A stretch of DNA of 64,000 nt from Viola odorata (lineage: Eukaryota; Streptophyta; Magnoliopsida; Malpighiales; Violaceae). The stretch's first letter is position 1, and each line of letters begins with the position of its first letter. The stretch is taken from assembly GCA_963691705.1 (NCBI GenBank), contig OY829539.1:8434501-8498500 (forward strand), given 5' to 3'. The notes under the pieces are model-generated. The model was not told the origin of the DNA. It was given only the letters and a program-made list of their open reading frames with translations, and did no database searches. Below are positions 22,807 through 35,838 of this stretch, piece after piece. The translations under genes and the position numbers were made by a program.

Positions 22807-24435
22807 GATCAAGGCCAAGAAGCAGAAATGTGCGAAAAGACATACTTTCTGGGAAATTTCAGAAGAGTTTAAGCTTCAAGACTAGCGTCGAGACCATAGA
22901 CACCAATTTCTCCATGTACTAATGTACTCGGATTGATATGCAAACTCTATTTTTGTGCTGTGTTATCTGCATTTTGAGTGACTAAACATATAGCCTTGTT
23001 TGCGAGCGAGTGAGTAAACACATATCTGGTGAGGGCTGCTCGTGACTAGGCCTGATGTGGAAAAGTTCTACCTTTGGGGTCGGTATCCCAATGCTTTAAT
23101 GCAGGTGTGCATCTAGGCAGGAAGCGCCTTATCGAGACCTGGACAATTGACGGGTTTGATCATTCCAGTGCTTTGGTTGTTTGTGTTCATGTTTTGGTAC
23201 TGTTTTTAATTTTGTGAATGCTCAAGGGCGACCATTGGGCAGTGTGGGGATATTTGATTACATGTATTTTATGCATGTTTTTCCTTCCATTCTTACCTTG
23301 ATTTAGGCCTTGATACTACTAATTCGCTCGTGTTTCCATCTTTATCGCAGATCAAGGCCAAGAAGCAGAAATGTGCGAAAAGACATACTTTCTGGGAAAT
23401 TTCAGAAGAGTTTAAGCTTCAAGACTAGCGTCGAGACCATAGAAACCAATTTCTCCATGTACTAATGTACTCGGATTGATATGCAAACTCTATTTTTGTG
23501 CTGTGTTATCTGCATTTTGAGTGACTAAACATATAGCCTTGTTTGCGAGCGAGTGAGTAAACACATATCTGGTGAGGGCTGCTCGTGACTAGGCCTGATG
23601 TGGAAAAGTTCTACCTTTGGGGTCGGTATCCCAATGCTTTAATGCAGGTGTGCATCTAGGCAGGAAGCGCCTTATCGAGACCTGGACAATTGACGGGTTT
23701 GATCATTCCAGTGCTTTGGTTGTTTGTGTTCATGTTTTGGTACTGTTTTTAATTTTGTGAATGCTCAAGGGCGACCATTGGGCAGTGTGGGGATATTTGA
23801 TTACATGTATTTTATGCATGTTTTTCCTTCCATTCTTACCTCGATTTAGGCCTTGATACTACTAATTCGCTCGTGTTTCCATCTTTATCGCAGATCAAGG
23901 CCAAGAAGCAGAAATGTGCTAAAAGACATACTTTCTGGGAAATTTCAGAAGAGTTTAAGCTTCAAGACTAGCGTCGAGACCATAGACACCAATTTCTCCA
24001 TGTACTAATGTACTCGGATTGATATGCAAACTCTATTTTTGTGCTGTGTTATCTGCATTTTGAGTGACTAAACATATAGGCTTGTTTGCGAGCGAGTGAG
24101 TAAACACATATCTGGTGAGGGCTGCTCGTGACTAGGCCTGATATGGAAAAGTTCTACCTTTGGGGTCGGTATCCCAATGCTTTAATGCAGGTGTGCATCT
24201 AGGCAGGAAGCGCCTTATCGAGACCTTGATAATTAACGGGTTTGATCATTCCAGTGCTTTGGTTGTTTGTGTTCATGTTTTGGGACTGTTTTTAATTTTG
24301 TGAATGCTCAAGGGCGACCATTGGGCAGTGTGGGGATATTTGATTACATGTATTTTATGCATGTTTTTCCTTCCATTCTTACCTCGATTTAGGCCTTGAT
24401 ACTACTAATTCGCTCGTGTTTCCATCTTTATCGCA
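22807..24435 (+). repeat. A'-A'-B' segment closing the C-D-F-G region
   Basis: Copies 43-45. Both A' copies have 28G, 188C, 239A, 251G and the 335G haplotype. Copy 43 has the ACCTTGATTT variant near its end. Copy 44 has a private AGAAACCAAT. Copy 45 is B' (28T, 188G, 251A, 335T, 392G, but 319C instead of the 319G of the left-hand B). From here to the right the 239T state is not seen again, and the C copies lose 85G and 126T. Confidence 0.8.
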
Positions 24436-27150
24436 GATCAAGGCCAAGAAGCAGAAATGTGCGAAAAGACATACTTTCTGGGAAATTTCAGAAGAGTTTA
24501 AGCTTCAAGACTAGCGTCGAGACCATAGACACCAATTTCTCCATGTACTAATGTACTCGGATTGATATGCAAACTCTATTTTTGTGCTGTGTTATCTGCA
24601 TTTTGAGTGACTAAACATATAGCCTTGTTTGCGAGCGAGTGAGTAAACACATATCTGGTGAGGGCTGCTCGTGACTAGGCCTGATGTGGAAAAGTTCTAC
24701 CTTTGGGGTCGGTATCCCAATGCTTTAATGCAGGTGTGCATCTAGGCAGGAAGCGCCTTATCGAGACCTGGACAATTGACGGGTTTGATCATTCCAGTGC
24801 TTTGGTTGTTTGTGTTCATGTTTTGGTACTGTTTTTAATTTTGTGAATCCTGAAGGGCGGGCATTGGGCAGTGTGGGGATATTTGATTACATGTATTTTA
24901 TGCATGTTTTTCCTTCCATTCTTACCTCGATTTAGGCCTTGATACTACTAATTCGCTCGTGTTTCAATCTTTATCGCAGATCAAGGCCAAGAAGCAGAAA
25001 TGTGCTAAAAGACATACTTTCTTGGAAATTTCAGAAGAGTTTAAGCTTCAAGACTAGCGTCGAGACCATAGACACCAATTTCTCCATGTACTAATGTACT
25101 CGGATTGATATGCAAACTCTATTTTTGTGCTGTGTTATCTGCATTTTGAGTGACTAAACATATAGCCTTGTTTGCGAGCGAGTGAGTAAACACATATCTG
25201 GTGAGGGCTGCTCGTGACTAGGCCTGATATGGAAAAGTTCTACCTTTGGGGTCGGTATCCCAATGCTTTAATGCAGGTGTGCATCTAGGCAGGAAGCGCC
25301 TTATCGAGACCTGGACAATTGACGGGTTTGATCATTCCAGTGCTTTGGTTGTTTGTGTTCATGTTTTGGTACTGTTTTTAATTTTGTGAATGCTCAAGGG
25401 AGACCATTGGGCAGTGTGGGGATATTTGATTACATGTATTTTATGCATGTTTTTCCTTCCATTCTTACCTCGATTTAGGCCTTGATACTACTAATTCGCT
25501 CGTGTTTCCATCTTTATCGCAGATCAAGGCCAAGAAGCAGAAATGTCCTAAAAGACATACTTTCTGGGAAATTTCAGAAGAGTTTAAGCTTCAAGACTAG
25601 CGTCGAGACCATAGACACCAATTTCTCCATGTACTAATGTACTCGGATTGATATGCAAACTCTATTTTTGTGCTGTGTTATCTGCATTTTGAGTGACTAA
25701 ACATATAGGCTTGTTAGCGAGCGAGTGAGTAAACACATATCTGGTGAGGGCTGCTCGTGACTAGGCCTGATATGGAAAAGTTCTACCTTTGGGGTCGGTA
25801 TCCCAATGCTTTAATGCAGGTGTGCATCTAGGCAGGAAGCGCCTTATCGAGACCTTGATAATTAACGGGTTTGATCATTCCAGTGCTTTGGTTGTTTGTG
25901 TTCATGTTTTGGGACTGTTTTTAATTTTGTGAATGCTCAAGGGCGACCATTGGGCAGTGTGGGGATATTTGATTACATGTATTTTATGCATGTTTTTCCT
26001 TCCATTCTTACCTCGATTTAGGCCTTGATACTACTAATTCGCTCGTGTTTCCATCTTTATCGCAGATCAAGGCCAAGAAGCAGAAATGTGCGAAAAGACA
26101 TACTTTCTGGGAAATTTCAGAAGAGTTTAAGCTTCAAGACTAGCGTCGAGACCATAGACACCAATTTCTCCATGTACTAATGTACTCGGATTGATATGCA
26201 AACTCTATTTTTGTGCTGTGTTATCTGCATTTTGAGTGACTAAACATATAGGCTTGTTTGCGAGCGAGTGAGTAAACACATATCTGGTGAGGGCTGCTCG
26301 TGACTAGGCCTGATATGGAAAAGTTCTACCTTTGGGGTCGGTATCCCAATGCTTTAATGCAGGTGTGCATCTAGGCAGGAAGCGCCTTATCGAGACCTTG
26401 ATAATTAACGGGTTTGATCATTCCAGTGCTTTGGTTGTTTGTGTTCATGTTTTGGGACTGTTTTTAATTTTGTGAATGCTCAAGGGCGACCATTGGGCAG
26501 TGTGGGGATATTTGATTACATGTATTTTATGCATGTTTTTCCTTCCATTCTTACCTCGATTTAGGCCTTGATACTACTAATTCGCTCGTGTTTCCATCTT
26601 TATCGCAGATCAAGGCCAAGAAGCAGAAATGTGCGAAAAGACATACTTTCTGGGAAATTTCAGAAGAGTTTAAGCTTCAAGACTAGCGTCGAGACCATAG
26701 ACACCAATTTCTCCATGTACTAATGTACTCGGATTGATATGCAAACTCTATTTTTGTGCTGTGTTATCTGCATTTTGAGTGACTAAACATATAGCCTTGT
26801 TTGCGAGCGAGTGAGTAAACACATATCTGGTGAGGGCTGCTCGTGACTAGGCCTGATGTGGAAAAGTTCTACCTTTGGGGTCGGTATCCCAATGCTTTAA
26901 TGCAGGTGTGCATCTAGGCAGGAAGCGCCTTATCGAGACCTGGACAATTGACGGGTTTGATCATTCCAGTGCTTTGGTTGTTTGTGTTCATGTTTTGGTA
27001 CTGTTTTTAATTTTGTGAATCCTGAAGGGCGGGCATTGGGCAGTGTGGGGATATTTGATTACATGTATTTTATGCATGTTTTTCCTTCCATTCTTACCTC
27101 GATTTAGGCCTTGATACTACTAATTCGCTCGTGTTTCAATCTTTATCGCA
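24436..27150 (+). repeat. C'-D2-H-B-C' segment
   Basis: Copies 46-50. C' keeps 414C/417G/425G/426G and 531A without 85G or 126T. D2 has 423A (GGGAGACC). H appears for the first time, with AATGTCCT (26C), 188G, 195A (CTTGTTAGCG) and the 335T haplotype. Copy 49 has 28G with 188G and 251A, an A/B mixture. The same order returns at 33124-35838 (copies 62-66), a 16-copy (8688-bp) spacing, so this segment and the hexamers between form a larger repeat. Confidence 0.75.
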
Positions 27151-30100
27151 GATCAAGGCCAAGAAGCAGAAATGTGCTAAAAGACATACTTTCTGGGAAA
27201 TTTCAGAAGAGTTTAAGCTTCAAGACTAGCGTCGAGACCATAGACACCAATTTCTCCATGTACTAATGTACTCGGATTGATATGCAAACTCTATTTTTGT
27301 GCTGTGTTATCTGCATTTTGAGTGACTAAACATATAGCCTTGTTTGCGAGCGAGTGAGTAAACACATATCTGGTGAGGGCTGCTCGTGACTAGGCCTGAT
27401 ATGGAAAAGTTCTACCTTTGGGGTCGGTATCCCAATGCTTTAATGCAGGTGTGCATCTAGGCAGGAAGCGCCTTATCGAGACCTGGACAATTGACGGGTT
27501 TGATCATTCCAGTGCTTTGGTTGTTTGTGTTCATGTTTTGGTACTGTTTTTAATTTTGTGAATGCTCAAGGGAGACCATTGGGCAGTGTGGGGATATTTG
27601 ATTACATGTATTTTATGCATGTTTTGACTTCCATTCTTACCTCGATTTAGGCCTTGATACTACTAATTCGCTCGTGTTTCCATCTTTATCGCAGATCAAG
27701 GCCAAGAAGCAGAAATGTCCTAAAAGACATACTTTCTGGGAAATTTCAGAAGAGTTTAAGCTTCAAGACTAGCGTCGAGACCATAGACACCAATTTCTCC
27801 ATGTACTAATGTACTCGGATTGATATGCAAACTCTATTTTTGTGCTGTGTTATCTGCATTTTGAGTGACTAAACATATAGGCTTGTTAGCGAGCGAGTGA
27901 GTAAACACATATCTGGTGAGGGCTGCTCGTGACTAGGCCTGATATGGAAAAGTTCTACCTTTGGGGTCGGTATCCCAATGCTTTAATGCAGGTGTGCATC
28001 TAGGCAGGAAGCGCCTTATCGAGACATTGATAATTAACGGGTTTGATCATTCCAGTGCTTTGGTTGTTTGTGTTCATGTTTTGGGACTGTTTTTAATTTT
28101 GTGAATGCTCAAGGGCGACCATTGGGCAGTGTGGGGATATTTGATTACATGTATTTTATGCATGTTTTTCCTTCCATTCTTACCTCGATTTAGGCCTTGA
28201 TACTACTAATTCGCTCGTGTTTCCATCTTTATCGCAGATCAAGGCCAAGAAGCAGAAATGTGCGAAAAGACATACTTTCTGGGAAATTTCAGAAGAGTTT
28301 AAGTTTCAAGACTAGCGTCGAGACCATAGACACCAATTTCTCCATGTACTAATGTACTCGGATTGATATGCAAACTCTATTTTTGTGCTGTGTTATCTGC
28401 ATTTTGAGTGACTAAACATATAGCCTTGTTTGCGAGCGAGTGAGTAAACACATATCTGGTGAGGGCTGCTCGTGACTAGCCCTGATGTGGAAAAGTTCTA
28501 CCTTTGGGGTCGGTATCCCAATGCTTTAATGTACGTGTGCATCTAGGCAGGAAGCGCCTTATCGAGACCTGGACAATTGACGGGTTTGATCATTCCAGTG
28601 CTTTGGTTGTTTGTGTTCATGTTTTGGTACTGTTTTTAATTTTGTGAATGCTCAAGGGCGACCATTGGGCAGTGTGGGGATATTTGATTACATGTATTTT
28701 ATGCATGTTTTTCCTTCCATTCTTACCTTGATTTAGGCCTTGATACTACTAATTCGCTCGTGTTTCCATCTTTATCGCAGATCAAGGCCAAGAAGCAGAA
28801 ATGTGCGAAAAGACATACTTTCTGGGAAATTTCAGAAGAGTTTAAGCTTCAAGACTAGCGTCGAGACCATAGACACCAATTTCTCCATGTACTAATGTAC
28901 TCGGATTGATATGCAAACTCTATTTTTGTGCTGTGTTATCTGCATTTTGAGTGACTAAACATATAGCCTTGTTTGCGAGCGAGTGAGTAAACACATATCT
29001 GGTGAGGGCTGCTCGTGACTAGGCCTGATGTGGAAAAGTTCTACCTTTGGGGTCGGTATCCCAATGCTTTAATGCAGGTGTGCATCTAGGCAGGAAGCGC
29101 CTTATCGAGACCTGGACAATTGACGGGTTTGATCATTCCAGTGCTTTGGTTGTTTGTGTTCATGTTTTGGTACTGTTTTTAATTTTGTGAATGCTCAAGG
29201 GCGACCATTGGGCAGTGTGGGGATATTTGATTACATGTATTTTATGCATGTTTTTCCTTCCATTCTTACCTCGATTTAGGCCTTGATACTACTAATTCGC
29301 TCGTGTTTCCATCTTTATCGCAGATCAAGGCCAAGAAGCAGAAATGTGCTAAAAGACATACTTTCTGGGAAATTTCAGAAGAGTTTAAGCTTAAAGACTA
29401 GCGTCGAGACCATAGACACCAATTTCTCCATGTACTAATGTACTCGGATTGATATGCAAACTCTATTTTTGTGCTGTGTTATCTGCATTTTGAGTGACTA
29501 AACATATAGGCTTGTTTGCGAGCGAGTGAGTAAACACATATCTGGTGAGGGCTGCTCGTGACTAGGCCTGATATGGAAAAGTTCTACCTTTGGGGTCGGT
29601 ATCCCAATGCTTTAATGCAGGTGTGCATCTAGGCAGGAAGCGCCTTATCGAGACCTTGATAATTAACGGGTTTGATCATTCCAGTGCTTTGGTTGTTTGT
29701 GTTCATGTTTTGGGACTGTTTTTAATTTTGTGAATGCTCAAGGGCGACCATTGGGCAGTGTGGGGATATTTGATTACATGTATTTTATGCATGTTTTTCC
29801 TTCCATTCTTACCTCGATTTAGGCCTTGATACTACTAATTCGCTCGTGTTTCCATCTTTATCGCAGATCAAGGCCAAGAAGCAGAAATGTGCGAAAAGAC
29901 ATACTTTCTGGGAAATTTCAGAAGAGTTTAAGCTTCAAGACTAGCGTCGAGACCATAGACACCAATTTCTCCATGTACTAATGTACTCGGATTGATATGC
30001 AAACTCTATTTTTGTGCTGTGTTATCTGCATTTTGAGTGACTAAACATATAGCCTTGTTTGCGAGCGAGTGAGTAAACACATATCTGGTGAGGGCTGCTC

Positions 30101-33100
30101 GTGACTAGGCCTGATGTGGAAAAGTTCTACCTTTGGGGTCGGTATCCCAATGCTTTAATGCAGGTGTGCATCTAGGCAGGAAGCGCCTTATCGAGACCTG
30201 GAGAATTGACGGGTTTGATCATTCCAGTGCTTTGGTTGTTTGTGTTCATGTTTTGGTACTGTTTTTAATTTTGTGAATCCTGAAGGGCGGGCATTGGGCA
30301 GTGTGGGGATATTTGATTACATGTATTTTATGCATGTTTTTCCTTCCATTCTTACCTCGATTTAGGCCTTGATACTACTAATTCGCTCGTGTTTCAATCT
30401 TTATCGCAGATCAAGGCCAAGAAGCAGAAATGTGCTAAAAGACATACTTTCTGGGAAATTTCAGAAGAGTTTAAGCTTCAAGACTAGCGTCGAGACCATA
30501 GACACCAATTTCTCCATGTACTAATGTACTCGGATTGATATGCAAACTCTATTTTTGTGCTGTGTTATCTGCATTTTGAGTGACTAAACATATAGCCTTG
30601 TTTGCGAGCGAGTGAGTAAACACATATCTGGTGAGGGCTGCTCGTGACTAGGCCTGATATGGAAAAGTTCTACCTTTGGGGTCGGTATCCCAATGCTTTA
30701 ATGCAGGTGTGCATCTAGGCAGGAAGCGCCTTATCGAGACCTGGACAATTGACGGGTTTGATCATTCCAGTGCTTTGGTTGTTTGTGTTCATGTTTTGGT
30801 ACTGTTTTTAATTTTGTGAATGCTCAAGGGAGACCATTGGGCAGTGTGGGGATATTTGATTACATGTATTTTATGCATGTTTTGACTTCCATTCTTACCT
30901 CGATTTAGGCCTTGATACTACTAATTCGCTCGTGTTTCCATCTTTATCGCAGATCAAGGCCAAGAAGCAGAAATGTCCTAAAAGACATACTTTCTGGGAA
31001 ATTTCAGAAGAGTTTAAGCTTCAAGACTAGCGTCGAGACCATAGACACCAATTTCTCCATGTACTAATGTACTCGGATTGATATGCAAACTCTATTTTTG
31101 TGCTGTGTTATCTGCATTTTGAGTGACTAAACATATAGGCTTGTTAGCGAGCGAGTGAGTAAACACATATCTGGTGAGGGCTGCTCGTGACTAGGCCTGA
31201 TATGGAAAAGTTCTACCTTTGGGGTCGGTATCCCAATGCTTTAATGCAGGTGTGCATCTAGGCAGGAAGCGCCTTATCGAGACATTGATAATTAACGGGT
31301 TTGATCATTCCAGTGCTTTGGTTGTTTGTGTTCATGTTTTGGGACTGTTTTTAATTTTGTGAATGCTCAAGGGCGACCATTGGGCAGTGTGGGGATATTT
31401 GATTACATGTATTTTATGCATGTTTTTCCTTCCATTCTTACCTCGATTTAGGCCTTGATACTACTAATTCGCTCGTGTTTCCATCTTTATCGCAGATCAA
31501 GGCCAAGAAGCAGAAATGTGCGAAAAGACATACTTTCTGGGAAATTTCAGAAGAGTTTAAGTTTCAAGACTAGCGTCGAGACCATAGACACCAATTTCTC
31601 CATGTACTAATGTACTCGGATTGATATGCAAACTCTATTTTTGTGCTGTGTTATCTGCATTTTGAGTGACTAAACATATAGCCTTGTTTGCGAGCGAGTG
31701 AGTAAACACATATCTGGTGAGGGCTGCTCGTGACTAGCCCTGATGTGGAAAAGTTCTACCTTTGGGGTCGGTATCCCAATGCTTTAATGTACGTGTGCAT
31801 CTAGGCAGGAAGCGCCTTATCGAGACCTGGACAATTGACGGGTTTGATCATTCCAGTGCTTTGGTTGTTTGTGTTCATGTTTTGGTACTGTTTTTAATTT
31901 TGTGAATGCTCAAGGGCGACCATTGGGCAGTGTGGGGATATTTGATTACATGTATTTTATGCATGTTTTTCCTTCCATTCTTACCTTGATTTAGGCCTTG
32001 ATACTACTAATTCGCTCGTGTTTCCATCTTTATCGCAGATCAAGGCCAAGAAGCAGAAATGTGCGAAAAGACATACTTTCTGGGAAATTTCAGAAGAGTT
32101 TAAGCTTCAAGACTAGCGTCGAGACCATAGACACCAATTTCTCCATGTACTAATGTACTCGGATTGATATGCAAACTCTATTTTTGTGCTGTGTTATCTG
32201 CATTTTGAGTGACTAAACATATAGCCTTGTTTGCGAGCGAGTGAGTAAACACATATCTGGTGAGGGCTGCTCGTGACTAGGCCTGATGTGGAAAAGTTCT
32301 ACCTTTGGGGTCGGTATCCCAATGCTTTAATGCAGGTGTGCATCTAGGCAGGAAGCGCCTTATCGAGACCTGGACAATTGACGGGTTTGATCATTCCAGT
32401 GCTTTGGTTGTTTGTGTTCATGTTTTGGTACTGTTTTTAATTTTGTGAATGCTCAAGGGCGACCATTGGGCAGTGTGGGGATATTTGATTACATGTATTT
32501 TATGCATGTTTTTCCTTCCATTCTTACCTCGATTTAGGCCTTGATACTACTAATTCGCTCGTGTTTCCATCTTTATCGCAGATCAAGGCCAAGAAGCAGA
32601 AATGTGCTAAAAGACATACTTTCTGGGAAATTTCAGAAGAGTTTAAGCTTAAAGACTAGCGTCGAGACCATAGACACCAATTTCTCCATGTACTAATGTA
32701 CTCGGATTGATATGCAAACTCTATTTTTGTGCTGTGTTATCTGCATTTTGAGTGACTAAACATATAGGCTTGTTTGCGAGCGAGTGAGTAAACACATATC
32801 TGGTGAGGGCTGCTCGTGACTAGGCCTGATATGGAAAAGTTCTACCTTTGGGGTCGGTATCCCAATGCTTTAATGCAGGTGTGCATCTAGGCAGGAAGCG
32901 CCTTATCGAGACCTTGATAATTAACGGGTTTGATCATTCCAGTGCTTTGGTTGTTTGTGTTCATGTTTTGGGACTGTTTTTAATTTTGTGAATGCTCAAG
33001 GGCGACCATTGGGCAGTGTGGGGATATTTGATTACATGTATTTTATGCATGTTTTTCCTTCCATTCTTACCTCGATTTAGGCCTTGATACTACTAATTCG

Positions 33101-33666
33101 CTCGTGTTTCCATCTTTATCGCAGATCAAGGCCAAGAAGCAGAAATGTGCGAAAAGACATACTTTCTGGGAAATTTCAGAAGAGTTTAAGCTTCAAGACT
33201 AGCGTCGAGACCATAGACACCAATTTCTCCATGTACTAATGTACTCGGATTGATATGCAAACTCTATTTTTGTGCTGTGTTATCTGCATTTTGAGTGACT
33301 AAACATATAGCCTTGTTTGCGAGCGAGTGAGTAAACACATATCTGGTGAGGGCTGCTCGTGACTAGGCCTGATGTGGAAAAGTTCTACCTTTGGGGTCGG
33401 TATCCCAATGCTTTAATGCAGGTGTGCATCTAGGCAGGAAGCGCCTTATCGAGACCTGGAGAATTGACGGGTTTGATCATTCCAGTGCTTTGGTTGTTTG
33501 TGTTCATGTTTTGGTACTGTTTTTAATTTTGTGAATCCTGAAGGGCGGGCATTGGGCAGTGTGGGGATATTTGATTACATGTATTTTATGCATGTTTTTC
33601 CTTCCATTCTTACCTCGATTTAGGCCTTGATACTACTAATTCGCTCGTGTTTCAATCTTTATCGCA
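27151..33666 (+). repeat. Tandem six-copy duplication D2-H-I-A'-B'-C' (3258-bp offset)
   Basis: Copies 51-56 (27151-30408) repeat as 57-62 (30409-33666). Rare shared variants lie at matching places: GTTTTGACTT (476G/477A) in 51 and 57, GACATTG in 52 and 58, 68T plus TAGCCCTG plus GTACGTG in 53 and 59, CTTAAAG in 55 and 61, and GGAGAATTG (338G) in 56 and 62. The sisterhood stops at 338 of copy 50 (26945), which lacks 338G, and at 476 of copy 63 (34142), which has the ordinary TTTTTCC. I saw no marker difference between the halves. This is a very recent event, or an assembly duplication. Confidence 0.85.
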
Positions 33667-35838
33667 GATCAAGGCCAAGAAGCAGAAATGTGCTAAAAGA
33701 CATACTTTCTGGGAAATTTCAGAAGAGTTTAAGCTTCAAGACTAGCGTCGAGACCATAGACACCAATTTCTCCATGTACTAATGTACTCGGATTGATATG
33801 CAAACTCTATTTTTGTGCTGTGTTATCTGCATTTTGAGTGACTAAACATATAGCCTTGTTTGCGAGCGAGTGAGTAAACACATATCTGGTGAGGGCTGCT
33901 CGTGACTAGGCCTGATATGGAAAAGTTCTACCTTTGGGGTCGGTATCCCAATGCTTTAATGCAGGTGTGCATCTAGGCAGGAAGCGCCTTATCGAGACCT
34001 GGACAATTGACGGGTTTGATCATTCCAGTGCTTTGGTTGTTTGTGTTCATGTTTTGGTACTGTTTTTAATTTTGTGAATGCTCAAGGGAGACCATTGGGC
34101 AGTGTGGGGATATTTGATTACATGTATTTTATGCATGTTTTTCCTTCCATTCTTACCTCGATTTAGGCCTTGATACTACTAATTCGCTCGTGTTTCCATC
34201 TTTATCGCAGATCAAGGCCAAGAAGCAGAAATGTCCTAAAAGACATACTTTCTGGGAAATTTCAGAAGAGTTTAAGCTTCAAGACTAGCGTCGAGACCAT
34301 AGACACCAATTTCTCCATGTACTAATGTACTCGGATTGATATGCAAACTCTATTTTTGTGCTGTGTTATCTGCATTTTGAGTGACTAAACATATAGGCTT
34401 GTTAGCGAGCGAGTGAGTAAACACATATCTGGTGAGGGCTGCTCGTGACTAGGCCTGATATGGAAAAGTTCTACCTTTGGGGTCGGTATCCCAATGCTTT
34501 AATGCAGGTGTGCATCTAGGCAGGAAGCGCCTTATCGAGACCTTGATAATTAACGGGTTTGATCATTCCAGTGCTTTGGTTGTTTGTGTTCATGTTTTGG
34601 GACTGTTTTTAATTTTGTGAATGCTCAAGGGCGACCATTGGGCAGTGTGGGGATATTTGATTACATGTATTTTATGCATGTTTTTCCTTCCATTCTTACC
34701 TCGATTTAGGCCTTGATACTACTAATTCGCTCGTGTTTCCATCTTTATCGCAGATCAAGGCCAAGAAGCAGAAATGTGCGAAAAGACATACTTTCTGGGA
34801 AATTTCAGAAGAGTTTAAGCTTCAAGACTAGCGTCGAGACCATAGACACCAATTTCTCCATGTACTAATGTACTCGGATTGATATGCAAACTCTATTTTT
34901 GTGCTGTGTTATCTGCATTTTGAGTGACTAAACATATAGGCTTGTTTGCGAGCGAGTGAGTAAACACATATCTGGTGAGGGCTGCTCGTGACTAGGCCTG
35001 ATATGGAAAAGTTCTACCTTTGGGGTCGGTATCCCAATGCTTTAATGCAGGTGTGCATCTAGGCAGGAAGCGCCTTATCGAGACCTTGATAATTAACGGG
35101 TTTGATCATTCCAGTGCTTTGGTTGTTTGTGTTCATGTTTTGGGACTGTTTTTAATTTTGTGAATGCTCAAGGGCGACCATTGGGCAGTGTGGGGATATT
35201 TGATTACATGTATTTTATGCATGTTTTTCCTTCCATTCTTACCTCGATTTAGGCCTTGATACTACTAATTCGCTCGTGTTTCCATCTTTATCGCAGATCA
35301 AGGCCAAGAAGCAGAAATGTGCGAAAAGACATACTTTCTGGGAAATTTCAGAAGAGTTTAAGCTTCAAGACTAGCGTCGAGACCATAGACACCAATTTCT
35401 CCATGTACTAATGTACTCGGATTGATATGCAAACTCTATTTTTGTGCTGTGTTATCTGCATTTTGAGTGACTAAACATATAGCCTTGTTTGCGAGCGAGT
35501 GAGTAAACACATATCTGGTGAGGGCTGCTCGTGACTAGGCCTGATGTGGAAAAGTTCTACCTTTGGGGTCGGTATCCCAATGCTTTAATGCAGGTGTGCA
35601 TCTAGGCAGGAAGCGCCTTATCGAGACCTGGACAATTGACGGGTTTGATCATTCCAGTGCTTTGGTTGTTTGTGTTCATGTTTTGGTACTGTTTTTAATT
35701 TTGTGAATCCTGAAGGGCGGGCATTGGGCAGTGTGGGGATATTTGATTACATGTATTTTATGCATGTTTTTCCTTCCATTCTTACCTCGATTTAGGCCTT
35801 GATACTACTAATTCGCTCGTGTTTCAATCTTTATCGCA
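33667..35838 (+). repeat. D2-H-B-C' segment
   Basis: Copies 63-66 continue the order seen at 24979-27150: D2 with 423A, H with 26C and 195A, a 28G/188G/251A copy with the 335T haplotype, and C' with 531A. Copy 63 marks the right end of the six-copy duplication tract, because its 476-477 bases are ordinary. With copy 62 it forms the second instance of the C'-D2-H-B-C' pattern. Confidence 0.75.
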
